The position numbers and the translations under genes were made by a program. This document shows positions 55,340 to 63,999 of a stretch of DNA of 64,000 nucleotides, piece after piece. Location: assembly GCA_007121555.1 (NCBI GenBank), contig SKKH01000044.1, positions 33,479 to 97,478 on the forward strand, written 5' to 3'. Every line of letters begins with the position of its first letter. Position 1 is the first letter of the stretch. A model generated the notes under the pieces. It was not told the origin of the DNA, made no database searches, and saw only the letters and a program-made list of their open reading frames with translations. Source of the DNA: Gemmatimonadota bacterium (GTDB lineage: Bacteria > Gemmatimonadota > Gemmatimonadetes > Longimicrobiales > Gaopeijiaceae).

Positions 55340-55855
55340 TCAATCCCCCTCGACCTGCTCGCGGAAGCGCTCCGTAAGACGATTCAGAACCGGGGGTGAG
55401 ACGAACGGAGACACGTCTCCCCCCAGTCGGGCCACCTCCCGGACCAGGGAGGCAGAGAGAAAGGAGAGGTGGGCGTCCGGAGTCAGGAAGATGAACTCCA
55501 TCTCCGGATCCATTTCCCGATTCATCTGGGCCATCTGGAACTCGTACTCGAAGTCCGAGACGGCTCGGAGGCCCCGCACCACCACGTCGGCGCCGATCTC
55601 CCTGGCGAAGTTGACCAGAAGCCCCCGGAAGGACACGCACGTGATGCGGTCATCGTCCGCGAAGACCTCCTCCAGCATTTCAAGTCGGTCCGCCATGGAG
55701 AAGGCGGGCCGTTTGGCCTGGGTGGCGGTGTGAGCTACCCCCACCACCACCCGGTCGGCCACGCGGAGTGTACGGCGTGCGATGTCCTCATGACCCAGCG
55801 TCACGGGATCGAAGGAGCCGGGATACAGGGCGGTGACGGGTCGGCGAGGATTCAT
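55340..55855 (-). CDS. coaD: Phosphopantetheine adenylyltransferase
   Basis: 171 residues. LYPGSFDPVTLGHEDIARR carries the nucleotidyltransferase TxGH motif; LVNFAREIGADVVVRGLR and FLTPDAHLSFLSASLVREVA are CoaD signatures. Coenzyme A biosynthesis. Start overlaps rsmD by four bases (ATGA). The usual rsmD-coaD pair is kept. Confidence 0.95.
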   Translation of the reverse strand: MNPRRPVTALYPGSFDPVTLGHEDIARRTLRVADRVVVGVAHTATQAKRPAFSMADRLEMLEEVFADDDRITCVSFRGLLVNFAREIGADVVVRGLRAVSDFEYEFQMAQMNREMDPEMEFIFLTPDAHLSFLSASLVREVARLGGDVSPFVSPPVLNRLTERFREQVEGD

Positions 55856-56379
55856 TCAGCTGACTCGAGGATGGAGATGGAGGTATCGGAGTAGCGGCGA
55901 CTGCGGAGCCCTTCCAGCTCAGGAAGAGGCTCGTCGGTGCGATGCTCGACCCACAACTCCGCGGCGAAGGGAGTGCGGTCGAAATGCTCCAGGAGGCGGG
56001 CTGCGAACCCCTCCCCATATGGAGGGTCGGCCAGCGCCAGATCGAAGGCCCCGACCTCCAGGCCCTGGACATAGCTCCAGGCGTCTCCCGCCACGATCCG
56101 GGCCCGGTCGCCGGCCTCCAGTTCTTCCACGTTCCGGCGGAGCGCCTTGAGCGCCCCGCGAGCCCGCTCCACCAGGACGGCCTCCCGGGCTCCCCGGGAG
56201 AGGCACTCCAACCCCAGCGCCCCGGATCCCGCGAAGAGGTCCAGCACCCGAGCGCCTGGAATGCGAGGGCCCAGTGCCGACATCCAGGCTTCCCGGATCC
56301 GGTCGGTGGTCGGGCGGGTGTCCCGGCCCCTGGGCGCCTGGATCCGCCGCCCTCCCCAGGCCCCGGCGATGATCCTCAT
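55852..56379 (-). CDS. rsmD: 16S rRNA (G966) N2-methyltransferase
   Basis: 175 residues. MRIIAGAWGGRRIQAPRG start, RPTTDRIREAWMSAL, VLDLFAGSGALGLECLSRGA (SAM motif I), and catalytic LADPPYGEGF (DPPY). Overlaps recJ upstream and coaD downstream by four bases. Confidence 0.94.
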   Translation of the reverse strand: MRIIAGAWGGRRIQAPRGRDTRPTTDRIREAWMSALGPRIPGARVLDLFAGSGALGLECLSRGAREAVLVERARGALKALRRNVEELEAGDRARIVAGDAWSYVQGLEVGAFDLALADPPYGEGFAARLLEHFDRTPFAAELWVEHRTDEPLPELEGLRSRRYSDTSISILESAE

Positions 56380-58136
56380 GAGGTCTCCTGAGAGGGTCGC
56401 AGGTCGAGGAGACGGGCCTGGAGGGATCGAACCCCCCTGAACTCGTTCTCCCTGAGCTGGAAGAGGGCATCGACGGGGCCTCGACCGACTCGATCCGGTG
56501 GCATGGAGACAGCCAGATCGAACCCGATCGCATCGAGTTCCGAGCCCCCTTCCCTCAGGCGCAGCTTCAGGTGCCCTCTTCCGACTTCCCGGGCCTCGCC
56601 TGCGACCTCCAGGCCCCGGGCGAAGAACACCGGACGTGGGTTCCCCATCCCGAACGGACCCAGATACTGAATCAGATGATGAAGATCGTCAGTGGCCTCT
56701 CCCAGGGGGAGGGCCACATCCGCACGCGCCCTGGGGCGGGGGGTCGCCCCGTCCAGCTGTTCTCGTACGACCCTGTTGAAGCACTTCCGGAAGGCAGGGA
56801 TCCTCCCGGGCTCCATCTCCATTCCCGCCGCCTGGCGGTGTCCACCAAACCGGGTCAGATGCTCGCTGCAGGCCTTCAACGCCTGGTAGAGGTGGACGCC
56901 GGGAATCGAGCGCGCGCTTCCCCGGGCGCGCCCCTCGGCCGTCGTCAGGAGGACCACGGGCCGGTGGACCCGCTCCACGACCCGGGAGGCCACGATCCCG
57001 ATCACCCCGGGGTGCCACCCCTGGCCATCCACAACCAGCCCGAAGTCCTCCGCCGGATCGAAGACCGGTGTGAGTGACTCCAGAACCTCGTCCAGCGTTC
57101 GGCGATCTTCGGCCCGGCGGCGTCCGTTCAACTCTTCCAGCTCCTCCGCCAGGGCCCGGGCCCGGACGGGGTCGTCGGCCAGGAGGAGCTCCAGGGCCCG
57201 ATCGGCAGCCCCCATGCGCCCCGCCGCGTTGATCCGCGGCGCCAATACGAACCCTACCTTCCCGGAATCCACCTCCTTCCCCTCGAGCCCCGTGACCTTG
57301 CGCAGCGCCTGGAGTCCCGGCCGGGACGTCTCGTTCAGGACCCGGAGCCCGTAGCGAACCAGGACGCGATTCTCGCCCTTCAGGGGCACCAGGTCAGCCA
57401 CCGTGGCCAGGGCCACCAGGTCCAGGTACGGGAGGAGGGCATCGGTCGGGCGACCTCGCAGCCGAGCCAGAAGCTGACAGAGCTTGAAGGCCACCCCGAC
57501 GCCGGCCAGGGAACGCTCCGGGTAGGTACAGTCCTCCCTGGCGGGGTTCAGGACGGCAATCGCCGCGGGCAGGGTGGGACCCGGAGTGTGATGATCCGTG
57601 ATGATCACGTCGATGCCCGACGCCCGGGCTCGGGCCACGGCGTCGTGGGCCGAGATCCCCGAGTCGCAGGTCACCAGGAGGGAGGCCTGGGCAGCTTCCG
57701 CGGCCTCGAGCCCGGCCGGTCCCAAGTCATAGCCGTCCCGCATCCGGTGAGGGATGAAGGGAACCACCCGACCGCCCAGCTCCCTCAGCCAGAGCGTAAG
57801 GAGCGCCGTGGAGCAGACCCCGTCCACATCATAGTCGCCGTGGACGAGGATCGTCTCGTCTCGATCCAGCGCCGTGAGGATCCGGTCCGCCGCCCGACGG
57901 GCGTCGGTGAGAAGCTCGGGTGGATGGAGGTGGTCCAGGAGCGGTCGGAGGAAGGATCGAGCTGCATCGGGTTCGACCACACCCCGCGCCACCAGGATCC
58001 GGCAGAGAGCGGGAGGTAGGTTCAGCTCGGAGGCCAGCATCTTGACCGGAACGGGGTCCGGAGGAGCGGCCACGACCCACTCGGGAGCCGGGGGCGCCGG
58101 AAGCTTGGAAAACACCTCCGTCGAGGGCGGCGTCAC
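56376..58136 (-). CDS. recJ: Single-stranded-DNA-specific exonuclease RecJ
   Basis: 586 residues. DHH phosphoesterase motifs: ILVHGDYDVDGVCSTALL, VTCDSGISAHDAV, VIITDHHTPG; DHHA1 region GGHRQAAGMEMEP near residues 450-465; AAGRMG for the central block. 5'-3' exonuclease in recombination and mismatch repair. Overlaps the zinc-ribbon gene upstream and rsmD downstream by four bases. Confidence 0.95.
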   Translation of the reverse strand: MTPPSTEVFSKLPAPPAPEWVVAAPPDPVPVKMLASELNLPPALCRILVARGVVEPDAARSFLRPLLDHLHPPELLTDARRAADRILTALDRDETILVHGDYDVDGVCSTALLTLWLRELGGRVVPFIPHRMRDGYDLGPAGLEAAEAAQASLLVTCDSGISAHDAVARARASGIDVIITDHHTPGPTLPAAIAVLNPAREDCTYPERSLAGVGVAFKLCQLLARLRGRPTDALLPYLDLVALATVADLVPLKGENRVLVRYGLRVLNETSRPGLQALRKVTGLEGKEVDSGKVGFVLAPRINAAGRMGAADRALELLLADDPVRARALAEELEELNGRRRAEDRRTLDEVLESLTPVFDPAEDFGLVVDGQGWHPGVIGIVASRVVERVHRPVVLLTTAEGRARGSARSIPGVHLYQALKACSEHLTRFGGHRQAAGMEMEPGRIPAFRKCFNRVVREQLDGATPRPRARADVALPLGEATDDLHHLIQYLGPFGMGNPRPVFFARGLEVAGEAREVGRGHLKLRLREGGSELDAIGFDLAVSMPPDRVGRGPVDALFQLRENEFRGVRSLQARLLDLRPSQETS

Positions 58137-58894
58137 GCCGTGGCCTCTCCCTCGTCTTCGCCATCCACTTCGACCTCTTCGGGCTCCAGTTCGGCGCTCA
58201 GGATCACCCCGCAGGCCTCACAACGGATGAGTTCACCCGAGCTCCGAATCTCGTTCTGTACCTGCAGAGGGACCATCCCGAAGCAGTTCCCGCAGGCCCC
58301 GTCCTCCAGGAGCGGAGAGACCACCACGGAGCGCCCCGAGCTGTGGAAGGCCTCGTAGACCTTCCGCTCACGGTCGCCGACCGCCTCGAGGGTGCGATCC
58401 CGCCGAGCCCTGAGCTCCGCCAACTCCTCTTCGAATCCACTCCTCTCATCGAGGAGGGCTTGCTGACTCGGCCCCACCTCCGCGCGAGCGACCTCGGTCT
58501 TCTCTCTCAGCTCCTCGGCGGTGGCCTCGGTGCGCTGGAGTTGATCCAGGATCTGGTACGCCTCCTGGTCGTCGGTCTCCACCGCCTTCCGGATCAGGCT
58601 GAGCTCGGTCCGGACCGCCGCCTCCTCCCGAAGGTTCTGGACCTTGTTCAGCCGGGCCTCCAGCTTCTCGATCCGCACCCGCTTGTCCTCAGCAGCCCGC
58701 TCCACCCTGCGCAGGTCCGCCTGCATCTGGGCCATCCGCTTCTCCACGGTCTCGAGCTCGGACTCCATGGCCAGGGCCGGCTCCTCCACCTCGGCAAGTC
58801 GCTCGTCGAAGGCGACGACCTCCTTTCTGAGATGGGCGATGCGTTCGTCCAGGCGCTGCACCTCCTGAAGCGATCCCATGCTGGTCTTCGTCAT
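58133..58894 (-). CDS. Coiled-coil protein with C4 zinc ribbon (zf-RING_7 type)
   Basis: 253 residues from ATG 58894, which overlaps the dnaG stop. Residues about 10-180 are an almost unbroken coiled coil rich in Glu/Arg/Leu; the end has a four-cysteine zinc ribbon, CGNC (ACGNCFGMVP) and CEAC (IRCEACGVIL), the layout of the CdsZ/zf-RING_7 family found beside nucleic acid enzymes. Function unresolved; proposed RNA or DNA binding. The short acidic tail is unusual. Positioned between dnaG and recJ with four-base overlaps to each. Confidence 0.85.
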   Translation of the reverse strand: MTKTSMGSLQEVQRLDERIAHLRKEVVAFDERLAEVEEPALAMESELETVEKRMAQMQADLRRVERAAEDKRVRIEKLEARLNKVQNLREEAAVRTELSLIRKAVETDDQEAYQILDQLQRTEATAEELREKTEVARAEVGPSQQALLDERSGFEEELAELRARRDRTLEAVGDRERKVYEAFHSSGRSVVVSPLLEDGACGNCFGMVPLQVQNEIRSSGELIRCEACGVILSAELEPEEVEVDGEDEGEATA

Positions 58895-60780
58895 CGGTCC
58901 GTACCTTCTGTCTTGAGATTGGGGGCCGGCGACCGTCCCCGCCGGATTACATTCCATCGGCCCCGGCGTTCCATCCGGAGGGTGTTCAACTCTTCCATGA
59001 TTTCTCGCTTCTCCGCAGGATCCTCGGCCGCCACCAGCATGGCCTTCAGCTTCTCCTGCTGAATCTGGAGTCGACGATCCTCGAGGACGGCCACCGACTC
59101 GTCGAAGATTCGTCCGGCGTCCTCGAGTTCCTCCGGGTCGCCCATGAGGATCTCCAGGCGCCGAAGGGCTTGAGGGGACCAGTCCCCCTGCTCGGGGGAG
59201 AGCTCCGGGTCATCCAGGAGCCGCTGGAAGATCTCTCGGGACGCCGAATCCCGGAAATCGTCGGGTCCCACTCGCTCTGCCGCCCGCTCCACCCATTCCC
59301 GGGAGTGGAGGAGGAGAAGGAGAAGTTGACGCTCCGGTCCCAGCTCCAACCTGAGGGTCGGAGCCTGGGTCCAACCGCCGGCCCCGCTCCCCCCTCCCCG
59401 GCGGCTGCTTCCTCGGGCCGGACTTCCAGGGGAGGCATCCCTCGACGGACCTTCGCCGGCGGCTCCGAACCCCCGCCCGATTCGGGGCTCACGGCTGCGA
59501 GAGATCTCCTCTTCCAGCGTCTCCCGTCGGACCCCCGTGCGCTCGGCCACCTTGGCCACGTACAGGTCTCGCAGCGCCGGATCGGCCACGGCCCTCAGGG
59601 TCGGAAGGAGCTTGTCCACGGCCCTCCGGGTCCGATCGATGGTGTCGAAGTATCCCCGGTCGTCCAGGAGCTGGAGCTTGCGATCCAGGAGGTCCACTGC
59701 GCCCCGGAGATACTCCTTGAGTCCCTCGGCGCCCTGGCTCTGGACGACCGTGTCCGGGTCCTCCCCTGGAGGAAAGGTAACCACCGAGGGGTGAACGCCG
59801 GCGGCGAGGAGCACGTCCCCGGCCCGGAAGGTGGCCCGGAGCCCGGCCTCATCGGAGTCGAAGAGGAGCAGGGCCCGCTGACCGTAGCGGTTCAGGAGGT
59901 GGGCCTGTTCGGGGGTCATGGCCGTACCCAGAGTGGCCACTGAATTGGAGATCCCCGCCGCCGCCAGAGCCACCACATCCATGTATCCCTCCACGACCAG
60001 CGCCACCTCCTCCCGGCGGATGGCGTTCCGGTTCCATCCCAGCGCATAGAGAAGGCGACCCTTGTGGTACAGGGTCGATTCGGGGGAGTTGAGGTACTTG
60101 GGCGCCCCCTTCCCGGACGGCCCCAGGATCCGACCTCCGAAGGCCACGACCTTTCCCGTGACCGACTCGATGGGAAAGATGATCCGATTCCGAAACCGGT
60201 CATAGGGCTCGGAGGCCCGCTCCGAGGTGGTCAGCAGCCCCACCTCCAGGAGGAGGTCGTCGGAGTATCCGTGGTGGGCCGCGTGATCGCGCAACCCTCG
60301 CCAACCGTCGGGGGCGAACCCGAGCCCGAACCGCTCGGACGTCTCGGGATCCACGCCCCGGGATTCCAGGTACTGACGAGCCGTCCGACCCACCTCCGGA
60401 TCCAGGAGGCGGCTGCGGAACCAGTCCCGGGCGAAGGCGTTGAGCTCCCAGAGGGGACGGTTCGGGTCTTCCCGCTCATCACCGGCTCCCACCTCCCGGA
60501 CCTCGACCCCGAAGCGGGCCCCCAGGGATTTCACGGCGTCGTTGAAGTCCATCCCCAGGCGCTTCATCATGAAGGAGAAAATGTCCCCCGACTCCCCGCA
60601 TCCAAAGCACTTGTAGAAGCCCTTGTCCGGGACCACGTAGAAGGAAGGGGTCCGGTCGTCATGGAAGGGGCACTTCCCCTTCCACTCCTTTCCCGATCGC
60701 TTGAGCTGGACGACCTCGCCCACCACCTCGACCAGATCGGCGCGGCTGCGAACCTCTTCGACCGTCTCGTCGGGGATCAT
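58891..60780 (-). CDS. dnaG: DNA primase DnaG
   Basis: 629 residues from ATG 60780. CHC2 zinc finger with Cys37, His40, Cys58, Cys61 (GKCPFHDDRTPSF ... YKCFGCGESGDIFSF); Toprim domain VALVVEGYMDVVALAAAGI and LLFDSDEAGLRAT; a C-terminal DnaB-binding region. Makes RNA primers. 14 bases downstream of mutS2, four-base overlap with the zinc ribbon gene. It is not in the rpsU-dnaG-rpoD order of many bacteria. Confidence 0.96.
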   Translation of the reverse strand: MIPDETVEEVRSRADLVEVVGEVVQLKRSGKEWKGKCPFHDDRTPSFYVVPDKGFYKCFGCGESGDIFSFMMKRLGMDFNDAVKSLGARFGVEVREVGAGDEREDPNRPLWELNAFARDWFRSRLLDPEVGRTARQYLESRGVDPETSERFGLGFAPDGWRGLRDHAAHHGYSDDLLLEVGLLTTSERASEPYDRFRNRIIFPIESVTGKVVAFGGRILGPSGKGAPKYLNSPESTLYHKGRLLYALGWNRNAIRREEVALVVEGYMDVVALAAAGISNSVATLGTAMTPEQAHLLNRYGQRALLLFDSDEAGLRATFRAGDVLLAAGVHPSVVTFPPGEDPDTVVQSQGAEGLKEYLRGAVDLLDRKLQLLDDRGYFDTIDRTRRAVDKLLPTLRAVADPALRDLYVAKVAERTGVRRETLEEEISRSREPRIGRGFGAAGEGPSRDASPGSPARGSSRRGGGSGAGGWTQAPTLRLELGPERQLLLLLLHSREWVERAAERVGPDDFRDSASREIFQRLLDDPELSPEQGDWSPQALRRLEILMGDPEELEDAGRIFDESVAVLEDRRLQIQQEKLKAMLVAAEDPAEKREIMEELNTLRMERRGRWNVIRRGRSPAPNLKTEGTDR

Positions 60781-60793
60781 GGGTGGAGGGCCC

Positions 60794-63277
60794 TCATCGG
60801 AGCTGCACCACGGTGACCCCACCGCCGCCCTCGCCGTGGCGACCGCCGCGGAATTCAGCCACCCGTCGATCTCGCTGGAGGAGCTCCTGGACCCGGGCCT
60901 TCACCGCGCCGGTTCCCTTGCCGTGGATCACCCGCAGCTCTCCCAGTCCTCCCAGGACGGCGCCGTCAAGGGCTCGCCCCAGCTCCAGCTCCACCTCGTC
61001 GACCCGAAGGCCCCGCAGGTCCGCCTCGTGGCTGGGATTCACATCGGGACCGGTCCACCCTCCGGCCAGTCCGGGGTCGGGCTTCGGGGCCGGCTCCGAG
61101 GTCACCTCGATCCGGTCCGGAGGCATCTGGAGGCGCATGCCCTTCACCTCCACCGTGACCCGGTCTCCGTCCACCTCCAGCACCGTGCCCCGAGCTCCGC
61201 TCCCAGTCACCCGAACCGGATCGCCAGGGGTGAACGCTCCCGGAGCCGAGCGTTCCCGAGGTCGGTGGGGACGATCCGGTGCCTTCCGTCTCTGCTCCCG
61301 GGCCGCCTCCTCCACCCGCCGCCTGGCCCGTCGCTGGACCTCCTCCAGCTCCGCCTCGTCCTCTTCGCCGGCTCGACGGACCTCCCGGATGGCCTCCTCG
61401 ACCTCGCGCCGGGCATCCAGTAGGAGCTGTCGGGCCTCCTCCCTGGCCCGAGCCTCCGATGTCTCCTCTCGCTCGTTCAGCCGGGCCTCCCGGGCCTCCG
61501 CCTCGGCCTCCAGTCGCTCCGCCCGTTCCCGGGCCGTCCGGGCCTCCTCCAGCGCCGCGGAAAGCTCCCTCTCCTTCTCCTCCAGGGTGCTGAGGAGGTT
61601 CTCCACCTCCAGCTCTCCGGAGTCGGCGTAGCTCTCGGCCCGCTCCAGCACGGGCTCGGGCAGACCGAGTCGACGTGCGATGGCCAGCCCGTAGCTCCGC
61701 CCCGGACGTCCTTTCTGGAGTTCGTAGGTCGGAGCGATCCGGCCGGGGTCGAAGAGGAGCGAGGCGTTCACGATACCGCTCCCCTCGGCGTCCAGCCGCT
61801 TCAAGGCGCCCAGATGGGAGGTCACGATGGCCCGAGCATCCCGCTCCACCAGGATCTCCAGGATGGCCCGGGCTAGCGCAGCCCCCTCGGAGGGGTCGGT
61901 CCCCGTGCCCATCTCATCCATGAGGACCAGGGTGCCGGATCCGGCCCCCTCCAGGATCTCGATGGCGTTCGCCATATGGGCCGAGAAGGTGGAGAGGGAC
62001 TCGGCGATGGACTGCTCGTCCCCGATGTCGGCAAAGACATCGGTGAGAAGGGGAAGCCGCGACCCGCTCCCCAGGGGCGGAATGATCCCACTCTGGGCCA
62101 GGAGGTGGATCAGACCCATGGACTTGAGAAACACGGTCTTCCCCCCGGTGTTCGGACCGGACACGACCAGGGCGCGCTCTCCCTCGTCCATGGAGAGGTT
62201 GAAGGGGACGACCTCGGTATCCAGCTTCCCTTCCAGCGACTGTTCGAGGAGAAGGGGATGGCGCCCTCCCACGATCCGGAGCTCCCCCTGGCCGGGGGCC
62301 GCGATCTTCGGAGCGATCCCGTCCCAGGCTCTAGCACTTCGGCCCCTTGCCCACAGGGAATCGAAGTCGACCAGAGCCTCCAGACTCGAAGCCAGCTCCG
62401 GGCGAACCGCTCGACACCGGCCCGTGACCTCACGAAGGATCCGCTGGATCTCCCGAGCCTCCTCCCGCTCCAGCTCCTGGAGCTCGTTCATGAGCCGAAG
62501 CGCCACCGGAGGTTCGACGAAGAGGGTGGCCCCGGTCGCGGATTCGCCGTGGATGATCCCTCCCACCGACGACTTCCCCTCCCTCCGGATGGGAATCACA
62601 TAGCGGCCGTCCCGGACGGAGACGGAAGCATCGGAGACCCTGATCCTGTCGGGAAGGGAGTCCAGGTAGCGTTCGAGCTGCTGCACGATCCTGGATCGGG
62701 CGGAACGGAGCTGACGCCGAAGCCTCTTGAGTTCCGGGCTGGCATCGTCCCTCACGCTCCCGTCAGGATCCACGATCTCGTCGAGGCGTCGCTGCAACTC
62801 GGGACGGTGAGCCAGACGGCTCCGCAGTCGGCTCAGGTGGGGAAGGCCGATGTGTTCGCCGTCCCCATCCGAAGGGGGTGAGGACGATCCGGACGGCTCC
62901 CTGTCTCCCGACACCACCCCCTCGCCCGAGGGGGCCGACGATGTGGCAAAGGGTTCGAGCGCGGTGCGAAGTTGGTGTGCCGCATCCAGGAGTCGAGCCA
63001 GGAGGAGCACACCGCCGGGCTCGAGCACGGCTCCATCCATCTCCAGGATCTTGAGGGCGGGGCCTGCAGACGGGGTGACCGGAGGGGCCCAGTCCGTCCT
63101 CATCTCCTGGAAGCGAACCACCTCTTCGACCCGGGCCAACTCGGTGCGGACGCCCTCGAGGTCGGTTCGGGGGCGAAGGGCCAAGACCGCCTCCCGCCCT
63201 GCCGAACTGCCCGCCCGAGCCGCCACCCGGTGGAGGGCCTCCTCGAACTCCAGGACCGAGAGGGCGTGCTCGTTCAT
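60794..63277 (-). CDS. mutS2: Endonuclease MutS2
   Basis: 827 residues. MutS-like ATPase (VSGPNTGGKTVFLKSMGLIH Walker A; LMDEMGTGTDPSEGAALA; GDEQSIAESLSTFSAHM), long coiled-coil clamp, KOW-like linker and a C-terminal Smr nuclease domain (EADLRGLRVDEVELEL ... VIHGKGTGAVKA). Anti-recombination or ribosome-collision-rescue factor. 14 bases upstream of dnaG and 40 bases after yqeY. Confidence 0.95.
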   Translation of the reverse strand: MNEHALSVLEFEEALHRVAARAGSSAGREAVLALRPRTDLEGVRTELARVEEVVRFQEMRTDWAPPVTPSAGPALKILEMDGAVLEPGGVLLLARLLDAAHQLRTALEPFATSSAPSGEGVVSGDREPSGSSSPPSDGDGEHIGLPHLSRLRSRLAHRPELQRRLDEIVDPDGSVRDDASPELKRLRRQLRSARSRIVQQLERYLDSLPDRIRVSDASVSVRDGRYVIPIRREGKSSVGGIIHGESATGATLFVEPPVALRLMNELQELEREEAREIQRILREVTGRCRAVRPELASSLEALVDFDSLWARGRSARAWDGIAPKIAAPGQGELRIVGGRHPLLLEQSLEGKLDTEVVPFNLSMDEGERALVVSGPNTGGKTVFLKSMGLIHLLAQSGIIPPLGSGSRLPLLTDVFADIGDEQSIAESLSTFSAHMANAIEILEGAGSGTLVLMDEMGTGTDPSEGAALARAILEILVERDARAIVTSHLGALKRLDAEGSGIVNASLLFDPGRIAPTYELQKGRPGRSYGLAIARRLGLPEPVLERAESYADSGELEVENLLSTLEEKERELSAALEEARTARERAERLEAEAEAREARLNEREETSEARAREEARQLLLDARREVEEAIREVRRAGEEDEAELEEVQRRARRRVEEAAREQRRKAPDRPHRPRERSAPGAFTPGDPVRVTGSGARGTVLEVDGDRVTVEVKGMRLQMPPDRIEVTSEPAPKPDPGLAGGWTGPDVNPSHEADLRGLRVDEVELELGRALDGAVLGGLGELRVIHGKGTGAVKARVQELLQRDRRVAEFRGGRHGEGGGGVTVVQLR

Positions 63278-63317
63278 GGGAAAGAAGCTCTCCTGGGACG
63301 GAATCCCCGGCGTGAAC

Positions 63318-63758
63318 TCAAGATGGAAGTTCCTCCCGGACGATGCGATTCGCCTCCTTTCCGTCGAAGCGGCCCTGGATCCGCGGCATGAGGCGTCCCA
63401 TCACCGCACCCATCTGATCCGCGCCGTCCTTCACGATCTCCCGGACGATGGCGCGCACCTCGTCCTCCTCCAGCGGCGGGGGAAGGAAGGCCGAGAGGAT
63501 TTCGAGCTCCTCCTCCTCCTTCAGCGCCAGCTCCTCCCGACCGCCGTCCCGCATCTGGTCAGCGGCTTCCCGACGCTGCTTGACGGCTCGGGTGAGGACC
63601 CGTTTCACCATCTCGTCATCGGCGGCCTCGCCCCCCTCGATCTCCGCGTTTCGGATCTCGGACAGGGTGGAGGAGAGAACGGTGGTTCGGAGGCGTTCCC
63701 GGGCCTTTCTGGCCTGGATCAGCTCCTGCTCGAGTTCGGACTTCAGGGGTGACGACAC
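63318..63758 (-). CDS. yqeY: GatB/YqeY domain protein
   Basis: 146 residues, GTG start with GGGAAGAA upstream. Matches the stand-alone YqeY family: LEQELIQARKARERLRTTVLSSTLSEIRNAEIE is broken here as ARKARERLRTTVLSSTLSEI, LTRAVKQRREAADQM, LSAFLPPPLEEDEV and MGAVMGRLMPRIQGRFDGK. Resembles the tRNA-binding tail of GatB; role unclear. First gene of the yqeY-mutS2-dnaG run. A repeat-rich non-coding segment lies upstream. Confidence 0.92.
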   Translation of the reverse strand: MSSPLKSELEQELIQARKARERLRTTVLSSTLSEIRNAEIEGGEAADDEMVKRVLTRAVKQRREAADQMRDGGREELALKEEEELEILSAFLPPPLEEDEVRAIVREIVKDGADQMGAVMGRLMPRIQGRFDGKEANRIVREELPS

Positions 63759-63791
63759 AGTTCTTCCCGCATGAGGGGTGACAAGGATGTT

Positions 63792-63878
63792 AGAAGGCTG
63801 TTGAAGAAGGGCGGGGCTCCGCGGTGGGCGGCCCCCACCCGAAGGGGGACGGGGGCTTGCGGCCCTTCTTCAACGGCC
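63792..63878. repeat. Large imperfect hairpin repeat
   Basis: Arms GGCTGTTGAAGAAGGGC (63796-63812) and GCCCTTCTTCAACGGCC (63862-63878) pair over 17 bases with a single G-T wobble; a GCCCCC/GGGGGC inner stem fills the loop. The left arm recurs at 35273-35292. Confidence 0.7.
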
Positions 63879-63884
63879 TCCTAG

Positions 63885-63903
63885 TGTGGTGAGTCAGAGA
63901 TTC
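63885..63903 (+). repeat. Dispersed short repeat, copy 3
   Basis: TGTGGTGAGTCAGAGATTC, directly after the large hairpin repeat. Followed by GGCGAGGGACC and a GC-rich CTCGGCGCG stretch that also follows the 36191 copy. Confidence 0.65.
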
Positions 63904-63929
63904 GGCGAGGGACCGAGGGGCTCGGCGCG

Positions 63930-63999
63930 CCGGGGTGGCAAGGCGCGATGGTGAGCGATAGCAACGCTATTGCGATCCGGAGCAACGTAGCCACCTCGG
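63930..63999. repeat. Nested inverted repeat at right window edge
   Basis: Outer arms CCGGGGTGGC (63930-63939) and GCCACCTCGG (63990-63999), one wobble; inner hairpin CGATAGC-AAC-GCTATTG (63956-63972). Contiguous with the previous two repeats; the element may continue beyond the window. Confidence 0.6.

Noticed and set aside
63930..63999. Integron attC site
   Set aside because: There is dyad symmetry but I could not place conserved R and L box sequences or an adjacent cassette gene or integrase.
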